Source: Fibrobacterota bacterium (lineage in GTDB: Bacteria; Fibrobacterota; Chitinivibrionia; Chitinivibrionales; FEN-1185). Taken from it: a DNA stretch of 53,926 bases. Numbering within the stretch: position 1 is the stretch's first letter; each line of letters opens with the position of its first letter. A program made the position numbers and the translations under genes. The notes below the pieces were generated by a model. It searched no databases. It was not told where the DNA came from and worked only from the letters and a program-made list of their open reading frames with translations. Of this stretch, positions 17,756 to 26,217 are shown piece by piece. Location: assembly GCA_003165595.1 (NCBI GenBank), contig PLWQ01000035.1, positions 63,407 through 117,332 of the forward strand, written 5' to 3'.

Positions 17756-18415
17756 TCAAACCACCTGATCGGCCGGTTTTTCACGAAACGCAAGCAACGT
17801 CGACAAGATCATGCATTCCCCGAGCAAGTCGAGGTTGCGGATCATCACGTTGTTCTTCGCCTTGATTGCAACGGGAGAAAAATTGATAATTCCCCGGATG
17901 CCGCCGTCGATAAGCCGATCGGCAGTCTCCTGCGCGGCCCGGGCCGGCACTGCAATCAATCCGATTTCGATCCCTTTCTTTTTCACAACCTCGGTGATTT
18001 CGTGCGCAGGGAACAACTCCACCGGCGTGGTAATGGTTTCGAGCTTGTTTATGTTGGAATCAAATCCGGCAATCACGGAAAAACCATTCTCATTGAGATC
18101 GTCGTAATTGAGGATGGCGGTGCCGAGTCTGCCAAGCCCCACCACGCATGTTCTTCTCTTTCTGTCAAGGCCAAGATTGCCACAGATATGGTCCTTGAGC
18201 TTGAGCACCTCATACCCGCCGCCGAAGTTGCCCACTTCGCCGAGATAGCTCACGTCTTTTCTGATGCTGTCCGGCTTGAACCCGAGAATCTTGCCCAACT
18301 CCGACGACGAGACGGACTTCACATTCTCCCGCTCCAACTGCTCAAGAAGATGGTAAATGGCGAGCAGCCTGGTGAGCGACGGATTAGGAATTTTTGTCTT
18401 GATTTGATGTGCCAT
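17756..18415 (-). CDS. rex: Redox-sensing transcriptional repressor Rex
   Basis: The 219-residue product has an N-terminal winged-helix DNA-binding domain (ARLLAIYHLLEQL-like; here LTRLLAIYHLLEQLE, then VSSSELGKILGFKPDSIRKD, then VSYLGEVGNFGGGY) and a Rossmann domain (CVVGLGRLGTAILNY, residues about 88-105) that binds NAD(H), followed by the conserved IGLIAVPARAAQETADRLID and GIRGIINFSP. Rex dimers sense the NADH/NAD+ ratio and repress fermentative or respiratory genes when NADH is low. A candidate Rex site 22-39 bases upstream suggests autoregulation. Being first in a run rex-serC-serA is unusual and could couple serine synthesis, an NAD-consuming pathway, to redox state (inference). Confidence 0.95.
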   Translation of the reverse strand: MAHQIKTKIPNPSLTRLLAIYHLLEQLERENVKSVSSSELGKILGFKPDSIRKDVSYLGEVGNFGGGYEVLKLKDHICGNLGLDRKRRTCVVGLGRLGTAILNYDDLNENGFSVIAGFDSNINKLETITTPVELFPAHEITEVVKKKGIEIGLIAVPARAAQETADRLIDGGIRGIINFSPVAIKAKNNVMIRNLDLLGECMILSTLLAFREKPADQVV

Positions 18416-18736
18416 ATTTCTATTTGCCGATTATTGCTGTGATTGTCTTCACTTAATATACAGTTCCGACCCGGCAAAGTCAACGAATATTTTCACAAAG
18501 ATTTGCTATTTTTGATGACAAACGAGCATTTAAAAGTATGAACATTTCTTTATTTCGTGTATTTTCAACATATTACATATAGTGATATATTTCACCGTCT
18601 AAGTTCATACTCACAACAATTGTCCCCAATTGGAGCATCATTGTCGTGGAAACGATAGAAGCCGGCGATTGACAGTCGACAGGTACCCACTCGTATTCTC
18701 CATGTGGCTGCGAGCGGATAGGAAAACCTGTGCAGC
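18416..18736. other. Divergent intergenic region between rex and the 18737 gene
   Basis: These 321 bases are AT-rich (for example the stretch around 18500-18600) and hold the candidate Rex site near rex. No gene or strong hairpin was seen; it presumably carries the promoters of both flanking genes. Confidence 0.5.
18437..18454 (-). promoter_or_regulatory. Candidate Rex operator upstream of rex
   Basis: The 18 bases CTGTGATTGTCTTCACTT match the Rex consensus TTGTGAAnnnnTTCACAA at 10 of 14 defined positions, with both GTGA and TTCAC cores and the exact spacing. It lies between 22 and 39 bases before the rex start. A second, half-matching site (TTCACAA) is at 18492-18498. Prediction by eye. Confidence 0.5.
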
Positions 18737-19720
18737 ATGTCTGTGGTCGCCAATCAGGACAGCTGGCGCGTGCCAAGGCAATTCCGATTCCTGCGCAGGA
18801 TCGCCCACAACGCGGTTTTCGCCGATTTCGTGCTTGAGGGCGATTTCCTGTATAATGGCAAGAGCCAGGGCGGCGTCTTGATTCGCGGCTCCGCCGAGGC
18901 CTGGATTCCCTGGCTTCACGGATACAAAATGGACATCGACGCGGACATGCCCGGCACAGGCCACATCCATTTTCCCTACCGGCCCCAACCGAATCCCGGC
19001 GTGGTACAATTTCCGGTTGGTGTTTGGCAGCACTTCGCAATCCGCGCGACAGGCCAGGATGTGTCCGTAAAACTCAACGGCAAAGAGGTGATACGGTTCC
19101 GGGACGACCACTACCGGTACGGATGCATGTGCCTCGAAGGAGAAAAAGGCGGGTTGCGCTACCGGAACCTGCGGGTTCAGCCGCTTGACAAGGGTGCTCC
19201 GCCGGGCCGACGTTCTCCCTATACCGAATTCTTTGATTCTGCCGCGCCGCCGGTGTGGCAAACGAGCGGCAAGGTATCTTTCTCAAACGGAATGATTGAC
19301 CTGGACGGAAACGCCACGCAGGCCTCGGTCCGGTTTGCCCGCATGGCAAGCCCAGATGCGATCGAGCTCGACGTGTGGTGCAAGCGCCGCAGCGGTTCCG
19401 CCGCGCCCTACCGGATCGGCTTCCTTTCCGACAGTGCATCAACCGGCCCATGCTTTACGTGCAGGAATAACCGCGTGCTCTCATGCGGTACGGGCCAGTG
19501 CACGTCGCAGTTTCCCATGTTCATGGAGACCACATGCCCGGAATGCTGGCGGTTCGAATTGACCGGGAAGAGAATCGACGCGTACAGATTCGGCGAAAAA
19601 GTAATGTCGTGCATCGATTCGATTCCGAAAGGAGCCGGCCTCTGTGTTCTCGCCGATTCCTGTGAATTATTGGTGAGAGGAGCGAGGATCAAAAGCGTGG
19701 TGCCCTTGTCAAAAAGATGA
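18737..19720 (+). CDS. DUF1080 (LamG-like) domain protein, possibly N-terminally truncated
   Basis: The 327-residue product contains FVLEGDFLYNGKSQGGVLIR, GYKMDIDADMPGTGHIHFP, GVWQHFAIRATGQDVSVKLN and GLRYRNLRVQPL, the pattern of the DUF1080/3-keto-disaccharide hydrolase fold, a concanavalin-like jelly roll common in carbohydrate-active secreted proteins. A second beta-rich half follows with a Cys-rich stretch (CFTCRNNRVLSCGTGQCTS, CPEC). The first strand of DUF1080 appears to be missing and there is no signal peptide; an in-frame stop lies 6 codons upstream of the ATG, so the gene either starts here or has lost its 5' end. The cysteines fit an extracytoplasmic protein, which makes truncation or an assembly problem likely. 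Substrate unknown. Confidence 0.55.
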   Translation: MSVVANQDSWRVPRQFRFLRRIAHNAVFADFVLEGDFLYNGKSQGGVLIRGSAEAWIPWLHGYKMDIDADMPGTGHIHFPYRPQPNPGVVQFPVGVWQHFAIRATGQDVSVKLNGKEVIRFRDDHYRYGCMCLEGEKGGLRYRNLRVQPLDKGAPPGRRSPYTEFFDSAAPPVWQTSGKVSFSNGMIDLDGNATQASVRFARMASPDAIELDVWCKRRSGSAAPYRIGFLSDSASTGPCFTCRNNRVLSCGTGQCTSQFPMFMETTCPECWRFELTGKRIDAYRFGEKVMSCIDSIPKGAGLCVLADSCELLVRGARIKSVVPLSKR

Positions 19721-19932
19721 CGAAAGTTAATTCGTGCAAAGGGCATCCGCGTTCTTGTGGCGACCCGTCGCCCCATTTCACCACCTCCATCGGAAATGCC
19801 CGCCATCACAGGATGTCACAAATTCCCCTCCCATCTTTCCCTTGCCCGCCTCCCTAATCTCACCTATTTTATTTGCAGGCATCACTGCAAAAATCCTCGC
19901 CGTCTCAATTCACATCACGGAAAGGCCCTGCA

Positions 19933-21075
19933 ATGTCGATCCGTTTTCACGTCTTCCTCCTTGTTGCCGCCGTCACTCTGCTCTCCTCCTGCAATAAAAC
20001 AAACGCCATCCGCATCGGCGTTAATGCCGAACTCACGGGGTCCGTACCGGTCGTTGGCAAATCGTGCGTGAACGCGGCGAAAATGGCGGTTGACGAAGTA
20101 AATGCCGCGGGCGGCCTCATGGTATCGGGAAAAGCCAAGCCCGTGGAGCTGCTCGTTGAAGACAACGAAGACAAGGCCGAATCAAGCGCGGCAATCTCCC
20201 AGAAATTCGTGAGCCGCCGCGTGCTCGCCATGATAGGCCCCAACGCCAGCAGAAACGCGGTCCCTGCGGCTGTAGTGGCGGAAAGCAACAAGCTGCTCAT
20301 GATTTCGCCCTGGGCGACAAACCCGAAGCTCACCGAAAACCGCGCGCACGTGTTCCGGGCGTGCTTTACCGACGATTTCCAGGGCGTCGTCGTGGCGGCC
20401 TTTATTTACAGGAAACTTGCATTCAAAAAGGCCGCGGTATTGTTCGATGAAGCCTCGGAGTACAACAAGGGAATCGCCGAGGTATTCAAGGCTGAGTTCG
20501 CCCGGATCGGCGGACAGGTGATCGCATTCGAATCGTACTCCACGGGCGATAAGGATTTTAGCGCGCAACTGTCCAAAATCAAGTCTTCCGGCGCCAATGT
20601 TCTGTTTCTCCCCAACTACTACAACGAGGTCCCGCTGCAGATCCAGCAGGCGCGCCGGCAGGGATTCGCCGGCGCCATAGTGGGCAGCGATTCGTGGGGT
20701 TCGGAAGAGATTCTCAAACTCGGCAAAGGCTTCATGGAAGGGCTGTATTTCACCACGCATTACGCGCCCGACATGGCCACAGACAAGGCGACGAAGTTCA
20801 TAGCCGGCTACCAGGCGAAATACGGAGCAAAGCCCGACGACGTTGCCGCGCTCACCTACGACGCGTTCGGCCTGCTTTTTGAAAGCGTCAGGGCGGCCCG
20901 TTCCGACGATCCGGTGAGAGTCCTTGCACGGCTTGCAAGCCTGAGCGAGTTTGCCGGCGTTACCGGCACCATGAAGTTCACGCCCGGTTCCGGTTCTCCT
21001 TTGAAAAGCGCAGTCGTGATACAGATCAAAGACAATTCGTTCCATTATTTTGATTCGATAGAGCCGATGAAATGA
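19933..21075 (+). CDS. livK: Branched-chain amino-acid ABC transporter substrate-binding lipoprotein
   Basis: The 380-residue product starts with a lipoprotein signal (lipobox LLSSC, Cys20) and belongs to the periplasmic Leu/Ile/Val-binding family: IRIGVNAELTGSVPVVGKSC, AKMAVDEVNAAGG, VEDNEDKAESSAAISQKFVS, ALTYDAFGLLFESVRAA. The frame extends 20 codons upstream, but this ATG directly precedes the hydrophobic signal. It is the first gene of an operon livK-livH-livM-livG-livF; its stop overlaps the livH ATG (ATGA at 21072-21075). The ligand could be branched-chain amino acids or another amide/amino acid, as the family is broad. Confidence 0.92.
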   Translation: MSIRFHVFLLVAAVTLLSSCNKTNAIRIGVNAELTGSVPVVGKSCVNAAKMAVDEVNAAGGLMVSGKAKPVELLVEDNEDKAESSAAISQKFVSRRVLAMIGPNASRNAVPAAVVAESNKLLMISPWATNPKLTENRAHVFRACFTDDFQGVVVAAFIYRKLAFKKAAVLFDEASEYNKGIAEVFKAEFARIGGQVIAFESYSTGDKDFSAQLSKIKSSGANVLFLPNYYNEVPLQIQQARRQGFAGAIVGSDSWGSEEILKLGKGFMEGLYFTTHYAPDMATDKATKFIAGYQAKYGAKPDDVAALTYDAFGLLFESVRAARSDDPVRVLARLASLSEFAGVTGTMKFTPGSGSPLKSAVVIQIKDNSFHYFDSIEPMK

Positions 21076-21943
21076 TTTTCCACCAAGCCCTCAACGCCCC
21101 CAGCTCGGCAGCATCTACGCCCTTATCGCGCTCGGCTACACCATGGTATACGGCGTCTTGAGGCTTATCAATTTCGCGCATGGCGATATCTTTATGATCG
21201 GCTCGTATACGGCGCTGTTTCTCGCTTCGTATTTTCATGCCCCGTTTGCCGTGGTCGTGCCGCTTACCTTTGCCGCAATCGCGCTGCTCGGGGTTTGCAT
21301 AGAGCGGCTCGCCTACCGGCCCTTGCGAAGCGCGCCCCGCGTTTCGGCGGTTATCACCGCGCTCGCCATCGGTCTGTTTCTCGAAACCATCACCCTTGCC
21401 GTGGCAGGACCGGAGCCCCGAAAGTTTCCGGCGCTCGTGGGCGACCACGAGATCTCATTCGGCGGCGTCGGGGCTTCGAACGTCCAGGTCCTGATCATCG
21501 GTGCATCGGTGGTACTCATGGCAGCGCTCGAACTGTTCGTAGCAAAAACGCGCACGGGCATGGCGATGCGCGCGTTGTCGTGGGACGCCATTACCGCCCC
21601 GCTGCTCGGCATCAACATCGACGCAATCGTCTCATTTACTTTTGCAATCGGCACCGGTCTGGCCGCCATTGCGGGAATCTTTGTGGGGCTTGCCTATCCG
21701 GTGATCGATCCGTACATGGGAATCGTGGTGGGCTGGAAGGCGTTTGTCTCCGCGGTCATCGGCGGCATCGGCAGCATCAAGGGTGCGGTTGCGGGCGGGT
21801 TTATTCTCGGGATCGTTGAGATTATTTCCGCAGCGTTCCTTCCTTCGTCGTACAAAGACATGATCGTCTTTGGCCTGCTCCTCGTTATCCTGCTTTTCCG
21901 CCCCGCCGGGCTTTTCGGCGTGCCGGTCAACAAGAAGGTATAG
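21072..21943 (+). CDS. livH: Branched-chain amino-acid ABC transporter permease LivH, apparent frameshift near codon 9
   Basis: The family N-terminus is split over two frames. From ATG 21072 (overlapping the livK stop) the first codons give MIFHQALNA; the conserved continuation QLGSIYALIALGYTMVYG is in another frame, beginning at 21101. One base appears to be missing around the C run at 21097-21101. Without the shift, translation could begin only at the internal ATG 21143, which would delete the first membrane helix. The rest is intact: GVLRLINFAHGDIFMIGSY, RPLRSAPRVSAVITALAIGL, GWKAFVSAVIGGIGSIKGAV and a full set of hydrophobic helices. Corrected length is about 290 residues, normal for LivH. 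A sequencing or assembly error in the homopolymer is the simplest explanation. Confidence 0.85.
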
Positions 21944-21945
21944 GC

Positions 21946-22881
21946 ATGGCGAAAAGGCACATTCCCCTGATTCTTTTCGCCGCCGGCCTAACCACATGCC
22001 TCGCCCTGGACCTTACCGGCGGGCTGGACCCCTATGTTGCGCAGATCGTCATATACATCGGCATCAACATCATTCTCACTGTAAGCCTCAATCTTGTCAA
22101 CGGCTACATGGGCGAATTTTCGGTAGGGCATGCCGGGTTCATGGCAGTGGGAGCGTATGCCGCCGCATATGCTTCGGTGAATCTGCTGCCACACAGCGCT
22201 TGGTTCTTCCCCCTTGCGCTGGCCACGGGCGGGATCTGCGCCGGGCTGCTCGGCCTTCTGGTCGCCATTCCCGCGTTTCGCGCCCGCGACGACTACCTGG
22301 CGATAATCACCCTTGCGCTGCTCATGATCGTAAAGAGTGCATTCGACAATCTGCCCTGGTTCGGCGGACCTCAGGGCTTTTACGGCATCGAGAAATACAC
22401 CAACCTTTCGTGGGTGTTTGTCTGGACCGTGCTTTCGGTTGCGGCGATCCGAAATATCGTGTACAGCAGGTTCGGCAGGGCCATCATCGCGATCCGCGAC
22501 GACGAAATCGCCGCTACCCTTGTGTCGGTTGACACCAGGCACACCAAGATCCTTGCGTTTGTCACATCGTCGTTTTTTGCCGGAATTGCGGGCGGGCTTT
22601 TCGCGCATGTCATCCAATTCATCAACCCGCGCACGTTCTCTCTTGTTAAATCAACCGACATCCTGCTCATGCTGTATCTCGGCGGCGGGGGTTCCCTTGC
22701 CGGGTCTATAGTGGGCGCAACCATCTGGACGCTTGCGATTGAATTTCTCCGGTTCCTCGGCATATGGCGGTTCGTTGTGGCGCCCGTGGCGCTTATCGTG
22801 CTCATGATTTACCGTCCCAGGGGCATCATGGGCGGTCGGGAATTGCCCTGGCTCGTGCCCAGGGACTACAGGAAGGAATAG
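21946..22881 (+). CDS. livM: Branched-chain amino-acid ABC transporter permease LivM
   Basis: This is a 311-residue polytopic inner-membrane permease. Diagnostic LivM blocks are NIILTVSLNLVNGYMGEFSV, GHAGFMAVGAYAAAY, PAFRARDDYLAIITLALLMI, FGRAIIAIRDDEIAATLVSV and GGGGSLAGSIVGA (the cytoplasmic coupling region). The C-terminus has YRPRGIMGGRELPW. It lies two bases after the livH stop and forms the transmembrane channel with LivH. Confidence 0.94.
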   Translation: MAKRHIPLILFAAGLTTCLALDLTGGLDPYVAQIVIYIGINIILTVSLNLVNGYMGEFSVGHAGFMAVGAYAAAYASVNLLPHSAWFFPLALATGGICAGLLGLLVAIPAFRARDDYLAIITLALLMIVKSAFDNLPWFGGPQGFYGIEKYTNLSWVFVWTVLSVAAIRNIVYSRFGRAIIAIRDDEIAATLVSVDTRHTKILAFVTSSFFAGIAGGLFAHVIQFINPRTFSLVKSTDILLMLYLGGGGSLAGSIVGATIWTLAIEFLRFLGIWRFVVAPVALIVLMIYRPRGIMGGRELPWLVPRDYRKE

Positions 22882-22886
22882 CAGCC

Positions 22887-23666
22887 GTGCCGCTCCTGCA
22901 GGTAAATAACCTTTCGCACTCGTTTGGCGGGCTCAGGGCCGTGTCGTCGTTCTCCCTCACAGTCGACCACGACATGGTGTGGGGAATCATCGGGCCAAAC
23001 GGCGCGGGCAAAACCACGGTGTTCAACCTCGTGACCGGTGTTTACAAGCCGGACAGCGGGAGTGTGCTGGTAAACGGCGAGAACATCGAAGGCCTTCCCT
23101 CCAACCGGATCGTTGCAAAAGGGATCAGCCGCACTTTTCAGAATATACGCCTCTTCAAGTCCATGACCGTTCTGGACAACATACGAACAGGCGCCTATTG
23201 CAGGCTTGGGTATTCACCTGCGGCCGCGATCATGCGAACGCCGTCGTTTTTGCGGGCCGAACGCGACGCAACCGAACGTGGGCGCGCCTTGCTTTCGGAA
23301 TTCGGCCTTGGCGACCGCGAAAACCACATCGCATCCTCCCTGCCATACGGCATGCAACGGAAGGTGGAGCTTGCGCGCGCGCTGGTGAGCACGCCGTGCG
23401 TGCTGCTTCTGGACGAGCCCGGCGCGGGCATGAACCCTTCGGAGCTCGACGGACTCGCCGACCTCATCCTGCGCATCAAACGGGAATACGGGGTTGCCGT
23501 TGTCCTCATCGAGCACCGGATGCGGCTCGTGATGAGGTTATGCGACCGTGTAAAGGTGCTCAATTTCGGCGAAACCATATTCGAGGGAAAGCCGCAGGAT
23601 CTGGCGGCAAACGCAACCGTGGTAAAGGCCTATTTCGGAGAAGCGGATGAACCTGCTGCACGTTGA
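22887..23666 (+). CDS. livG: Branched-chain amino-acid ABC transporter ATPase LivG
   Basis: I start at GTG 22887 (VPLLQVNNLSHSFGGLRAVS), preceded by AGGAAGGA; an open frame continues upstream into livM but has no family similarity. The 259-residue ATPase has Walker A GPNGAGKT, the LivG-typical GISRTFQNIRLFKSMTVLDN, a signature region YGMQRKVELARALVS (Q-R-K in place of LSGGQ, common in LivG) and Walker B VLLLDEPGAGMN. It powers the transporter together with LivF. Its 3' end overlaps livF by 20 bases. Confidence 0.94.
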   Translation: MPLLQVNNLSHSFGGLRAVSSFSLTVDHDMVWGIIGPNGAGKTTVFNLVTGVYKPDSGSVLVNGENIEGLPSNRIVAKGISRTFQNIRLFKSMTVLDNIRTGAYCRLGYSPAAAIMRTPSFLRAERDATERGRALLSEFGLGDRENHIASSLPYGMQRKVELARALVSTPCVLLLDEPGAGMNPSELDGLADLILRIKREYGVAVVLIEHRMRLVMRLCDRVKVLNFGETIFEGKPQDLAANATVVKAYFGEADEPAAR

Positions 23667-24348
23667 CAATATCGTTGCCGGCTACGGCCCGCTCACCATC
23701 CTTCACGGCGTGTCGCTGGCCGTGGACGAAGGGGAAATCGTCTGCGTTCTCGGAGCAAACGGCGCCGGGAAATCCACCCTGCTGCGCGCCGTATCGCGAT
23801 TGATCCCCCTGGCGGCCGGGACGATCTCTTTCCGCGGAAAAAGTTTGGCTCGCGTGCGACCGCACCAGGCTGCGGCAATGGGCATTTCACATGTGCCGGA
23901 AGGCAGGGGTATCTTCGGCAACCTCACGGTGGCCGAGAATCTCACCCTGGCTACGTTTGCGAGCCATACGTCCGGCGCGCCCCGCGTCTCAAAGGTGTAC
24001 GAAACGTTCCCCGTACTCGGCCAGAGACGCGGCCAGCTCGCCTCCACCCTGTCCGGCGGGGAACAGCAGATGCTCGCCATCGGTCGCGCCATTGTTTCGG
24101 ACGGAGACCTGTTTGTTCTCGACGAACCGTCAATGGGGCTGTCGCCCTTGTTTGTCAAGAGCGTATTTTCCATCATCAGCGAGATCAACAAGCAAGGAAA
24201 AACCGTCCTGGTTGTCGAACAGAATGCAACGATGGCGCTTTCGCATTCGCACAGGGCCTATGTGCTGGAGAACGGGAAGATCGTGGCAGAGGGGACCAGC
24301 AGAGAGATTGCCAGGGATGAAAGGATAAAGAAAGCATATCTGGGATGA
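23647..24348 (+). CDS. livF: Branched-chain amino-acid ABC transporter ATPase LivF
   Basis: The 233-residue ATPase has Walker A GANGAGKS, the LivF block ISHVPEGRGIFGNLTVAENL, the signature LSGGEQQMLAIGRAI and Walker B LFVLDEPSMGLSPLFV, with switch histidine replaced by the family-typical VVEQNATMALSHSHRAYVLE. It is the last gene of the liv operon. No clear intrinsic terminator follows within 100 bases. Confidence 0.94.
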   Translation: MNLLHVDNIVAGYGPLTILHGVSLAVDEGEIVCVLGANGAGKSTLLRAVSRLIPLAAGTISFRGKSLARVRPHQAAAMGISHVPEGRGIFGNLTVAENLTLATFASHTSGAPRVSKVYETFPVLGQRRGQLASTLSGGEQQMLAIGRAIVSDGDLFVLDEPSMGLSPLFVKSVFSIISEINKQGKTVLVVEQNATMALSHSHRAYVLENGKIVAEGTSREIARDERIKKAYLG

Positions 24349-24850
24349 CTCGCGACTGTACGGCGGGTAAATCAAGTTTTGATCAATATTGGAGGCGCTG
24401 CTCGAAAGATAAGATGGCCTCGATTATTCAATAAAGAATAAGAGTGGAAATAGAATTCTGGAAGGGCCTCGCCGGCCCTTAGACCCGGCAAGGAAAATGC
24501 TCACAATAGCAACCCCCGCGGCGAAACGCCCCCTCTCTTGAAAGTGTGAAATGCCTGGATGCGCCGTGTTCTTTTCCAAATGCCAGATACCAGGCCAGGC
24601 TGCGAGGTTACCAAATTTGGATTTCTATTCAGGACTTGTTGGTGGTAGAGGTTGAAGTCGAAATTGCACTTGTTTGAAATAATGTTTTCTTGCAGAAAAC
24701 ACTATTGGATCCGGCGACTTGTACGATTGATCTGGGAATGCTATATTTTTTGATGAACACAACAAGCTATGCTTGTGGGTGCCTCTCCCCACGCTAGTTT
24801 GCCGGATGTGTAACAATATTCCGGTTTTTCACCCGATAAGGACCAAACTC
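24349..24850. other. Intergenic region with repeat R2 copy
   Basis: About 500 bases without a gene. The middle carries the R2 repeat (24458-24545). The rest is AT-richer than the upstream operon and shows only short stop-interrupted frames. The promoter of the 24851 gene should lie in the last 150 bases, but I see no convincing consensus. Confidence 0.5.
24458..24545 (+). repeat. Triple-hairpin repeat R2, copy 1 (divergent)
   Basis: It shares the order CTGGAAGGGCCTCGCCGGCC, ACCCGGCAxGGAAAATGCT, and CAACCCCCGCGGC with copies at 48241 and 51705. GGGCC/GGCCC forms the first stem. The last part (CCCCCTTGGAAAGGGGG in the others) is degenerate here. Confidence 0.7.
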
Positions 24851-26122
24851 ATGAAAGCTGCAATTATGCTCTTGCTGTTTGTCACGGTGTCGTTTTCCCA
24901 AACTACGAGCTACAGCGTTCTCGATCAATATTTCGGAGATCTTCTTTATCCCGGGAAAGACCAGAATCTCGTTTCCGATCGTGTCAATTATCCAGGGTTG
25001 GAACGTGATTCGACAACGTCTGTTGACTTGGGATTTTTCAATCAAACCTTTTCACCCCCATCGTGGAATGATTTGTATGCGTGGGGTGAAACCAAAATTG
25101 CTTCCGTGGAAGCGGGAATGTGGTTGGGGAATCTGGATGACAGATATTCTCAATATGCTGTGATTGGATCAAGTTCCAGCTACAGATACCTTAGCGGAGG
25201 TTGCGCCTTTTGGCTTTTTCCCATAAAGGAAACTGCATTTAAAGGTATTTCACTAACAATGAACGGTTTGTCCTCCGGTTCATTGAGCAGCAGCAATCTT
25301 GTAGAAGGTTATTACAGCCATATGGAAACCTCTAGGGACTCTAGCAACGGCTTTAGCGCTGCAGCAACATCAATGTTTCGGCTGTGCCGAGATCTGAATT
25401 TCCGCCTTTCTGCTTCAGGTGCTTACGACAAGTATTCCTACCGTTACCGTGAAGTCAACGTCAATTCAGAACCTGCCTATGTGTATGGCATTGAATCCGC
25501 GACTACGGACAGCAATTCAGAAAATCTTGGCGTTACGGCCGGATTGGTAGACAGCAAGGATCGCCAAATAAATGTGGGCTGTTCGCTATCTACCCTTAAT
25601 TTAATTAGGTCAGGATACTTCGCTGCTGATGACCAGTATGATTTCTCTCAAGGTTCCGGTGACCTGTTGACGTTTGTAAACATGTCAATGGGAAAACAAT
25701 TTACCTATATGAGGCATCACCTTTACGTTGGATTATATGGAGCTGTGGTAATGGACTTACCGTTTACCACGAATTCCCAGGCGTCATTCTCAGACTTCTC
25801 GAGAAAATTGCGTTCAGGCAATCGCGCAGCGTATGGACAAGTCCGCTCTCCTGTAGTTCTGGAATGTAATCTTTTCAACTCCACCGTTTATGCTCTCGCC
25901 AGAATTGCTCCAGAAATCGATGGTACATATTACAATATTACGGGAATAAGTACCAGTAAATCCGTGAACTTTTCTGTAGGTGAGGTTTCCTTAGGTCTAC
26001 GGGGAAAAATTGGGGATCGCATCGAATTCGCCCTTATGCCAACGCTGCATTCTGACATTTTCTGCGCCGGACTGGAAATCAAATATCTGTTGGGGAGAGG
26101 TACAACATTGTCCAAGAAGTAA
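24851..26122 (+). CDS. Outer-membrane beta-barrel-like protein, unknown function
   Basis: The 423-residue product has a short signal peptide (MKAAIMLLLFVTVSFS) and thereafter alternating beta-strand-like sequence rich in Tyr, Ser and Gly, with repeated strand-turn patterns such as HHLYVGLYGAVVMDLPF, FSVGEVSLGLRGKIGDRIEF and IFCAGLEIKYLLGRG. This looks like an outer-membrane barrel of about 16-18 strands, but I do not recognise the family. The open frame continues 26 codons upstream, but this ATG sits directly before the signal peptide. The gene is clearly more AT-rich than its neighbours, with codon use unlike the surrounding operons, which may mean recent transfer. The next gene is convergent, so it is monocistronic. 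Confidence 0.65.
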   Translation: MKAAIMLLLFVTVSFSQTTSYSVLDQYFGDLLYPGKDQNLVSDRVNYPGLERDSTTSVDLGFFNQTFSPPSWNDLYAWGETKIASVEAGMWLGNLDDRYSQYAVIGSSSSYRYLSGGCAFWLFPIKETAFKGISLTMNGLSSGSLSSSNLVEGYYSHMETSRDSSNGFSAAATSMFRLCRDLNFRLSASGAYDKYSYRYREVNVNSEPAYVYGIESATTDSNSENLGVTAGLVDSKDRQINVGCSLSTLNLIRSGYFAADDQYDFSQGSGDLLTFVNMSMGKQFTYMRHHLYVGLYGAVVMDLPFTTNSQASFSDFSRKLRSGNRAAYGQVRSPVVLECNLFNSTVYALARIAPEIDGTYYNITGISTSKSVNFSVGEVSLGLRGKIGDRIEFALMPTLHSDIFCAGLEIKYLLGRGTTLSKK

Positions 26123-26217
26123 TACGAAATTCACCATGATGACAACGGCTGATTGGCACGATCATCCAAACACGTCTCGAATCCTTCGTTCTAACCCCTC
26201 TGCCCAGCTCCCAAACT

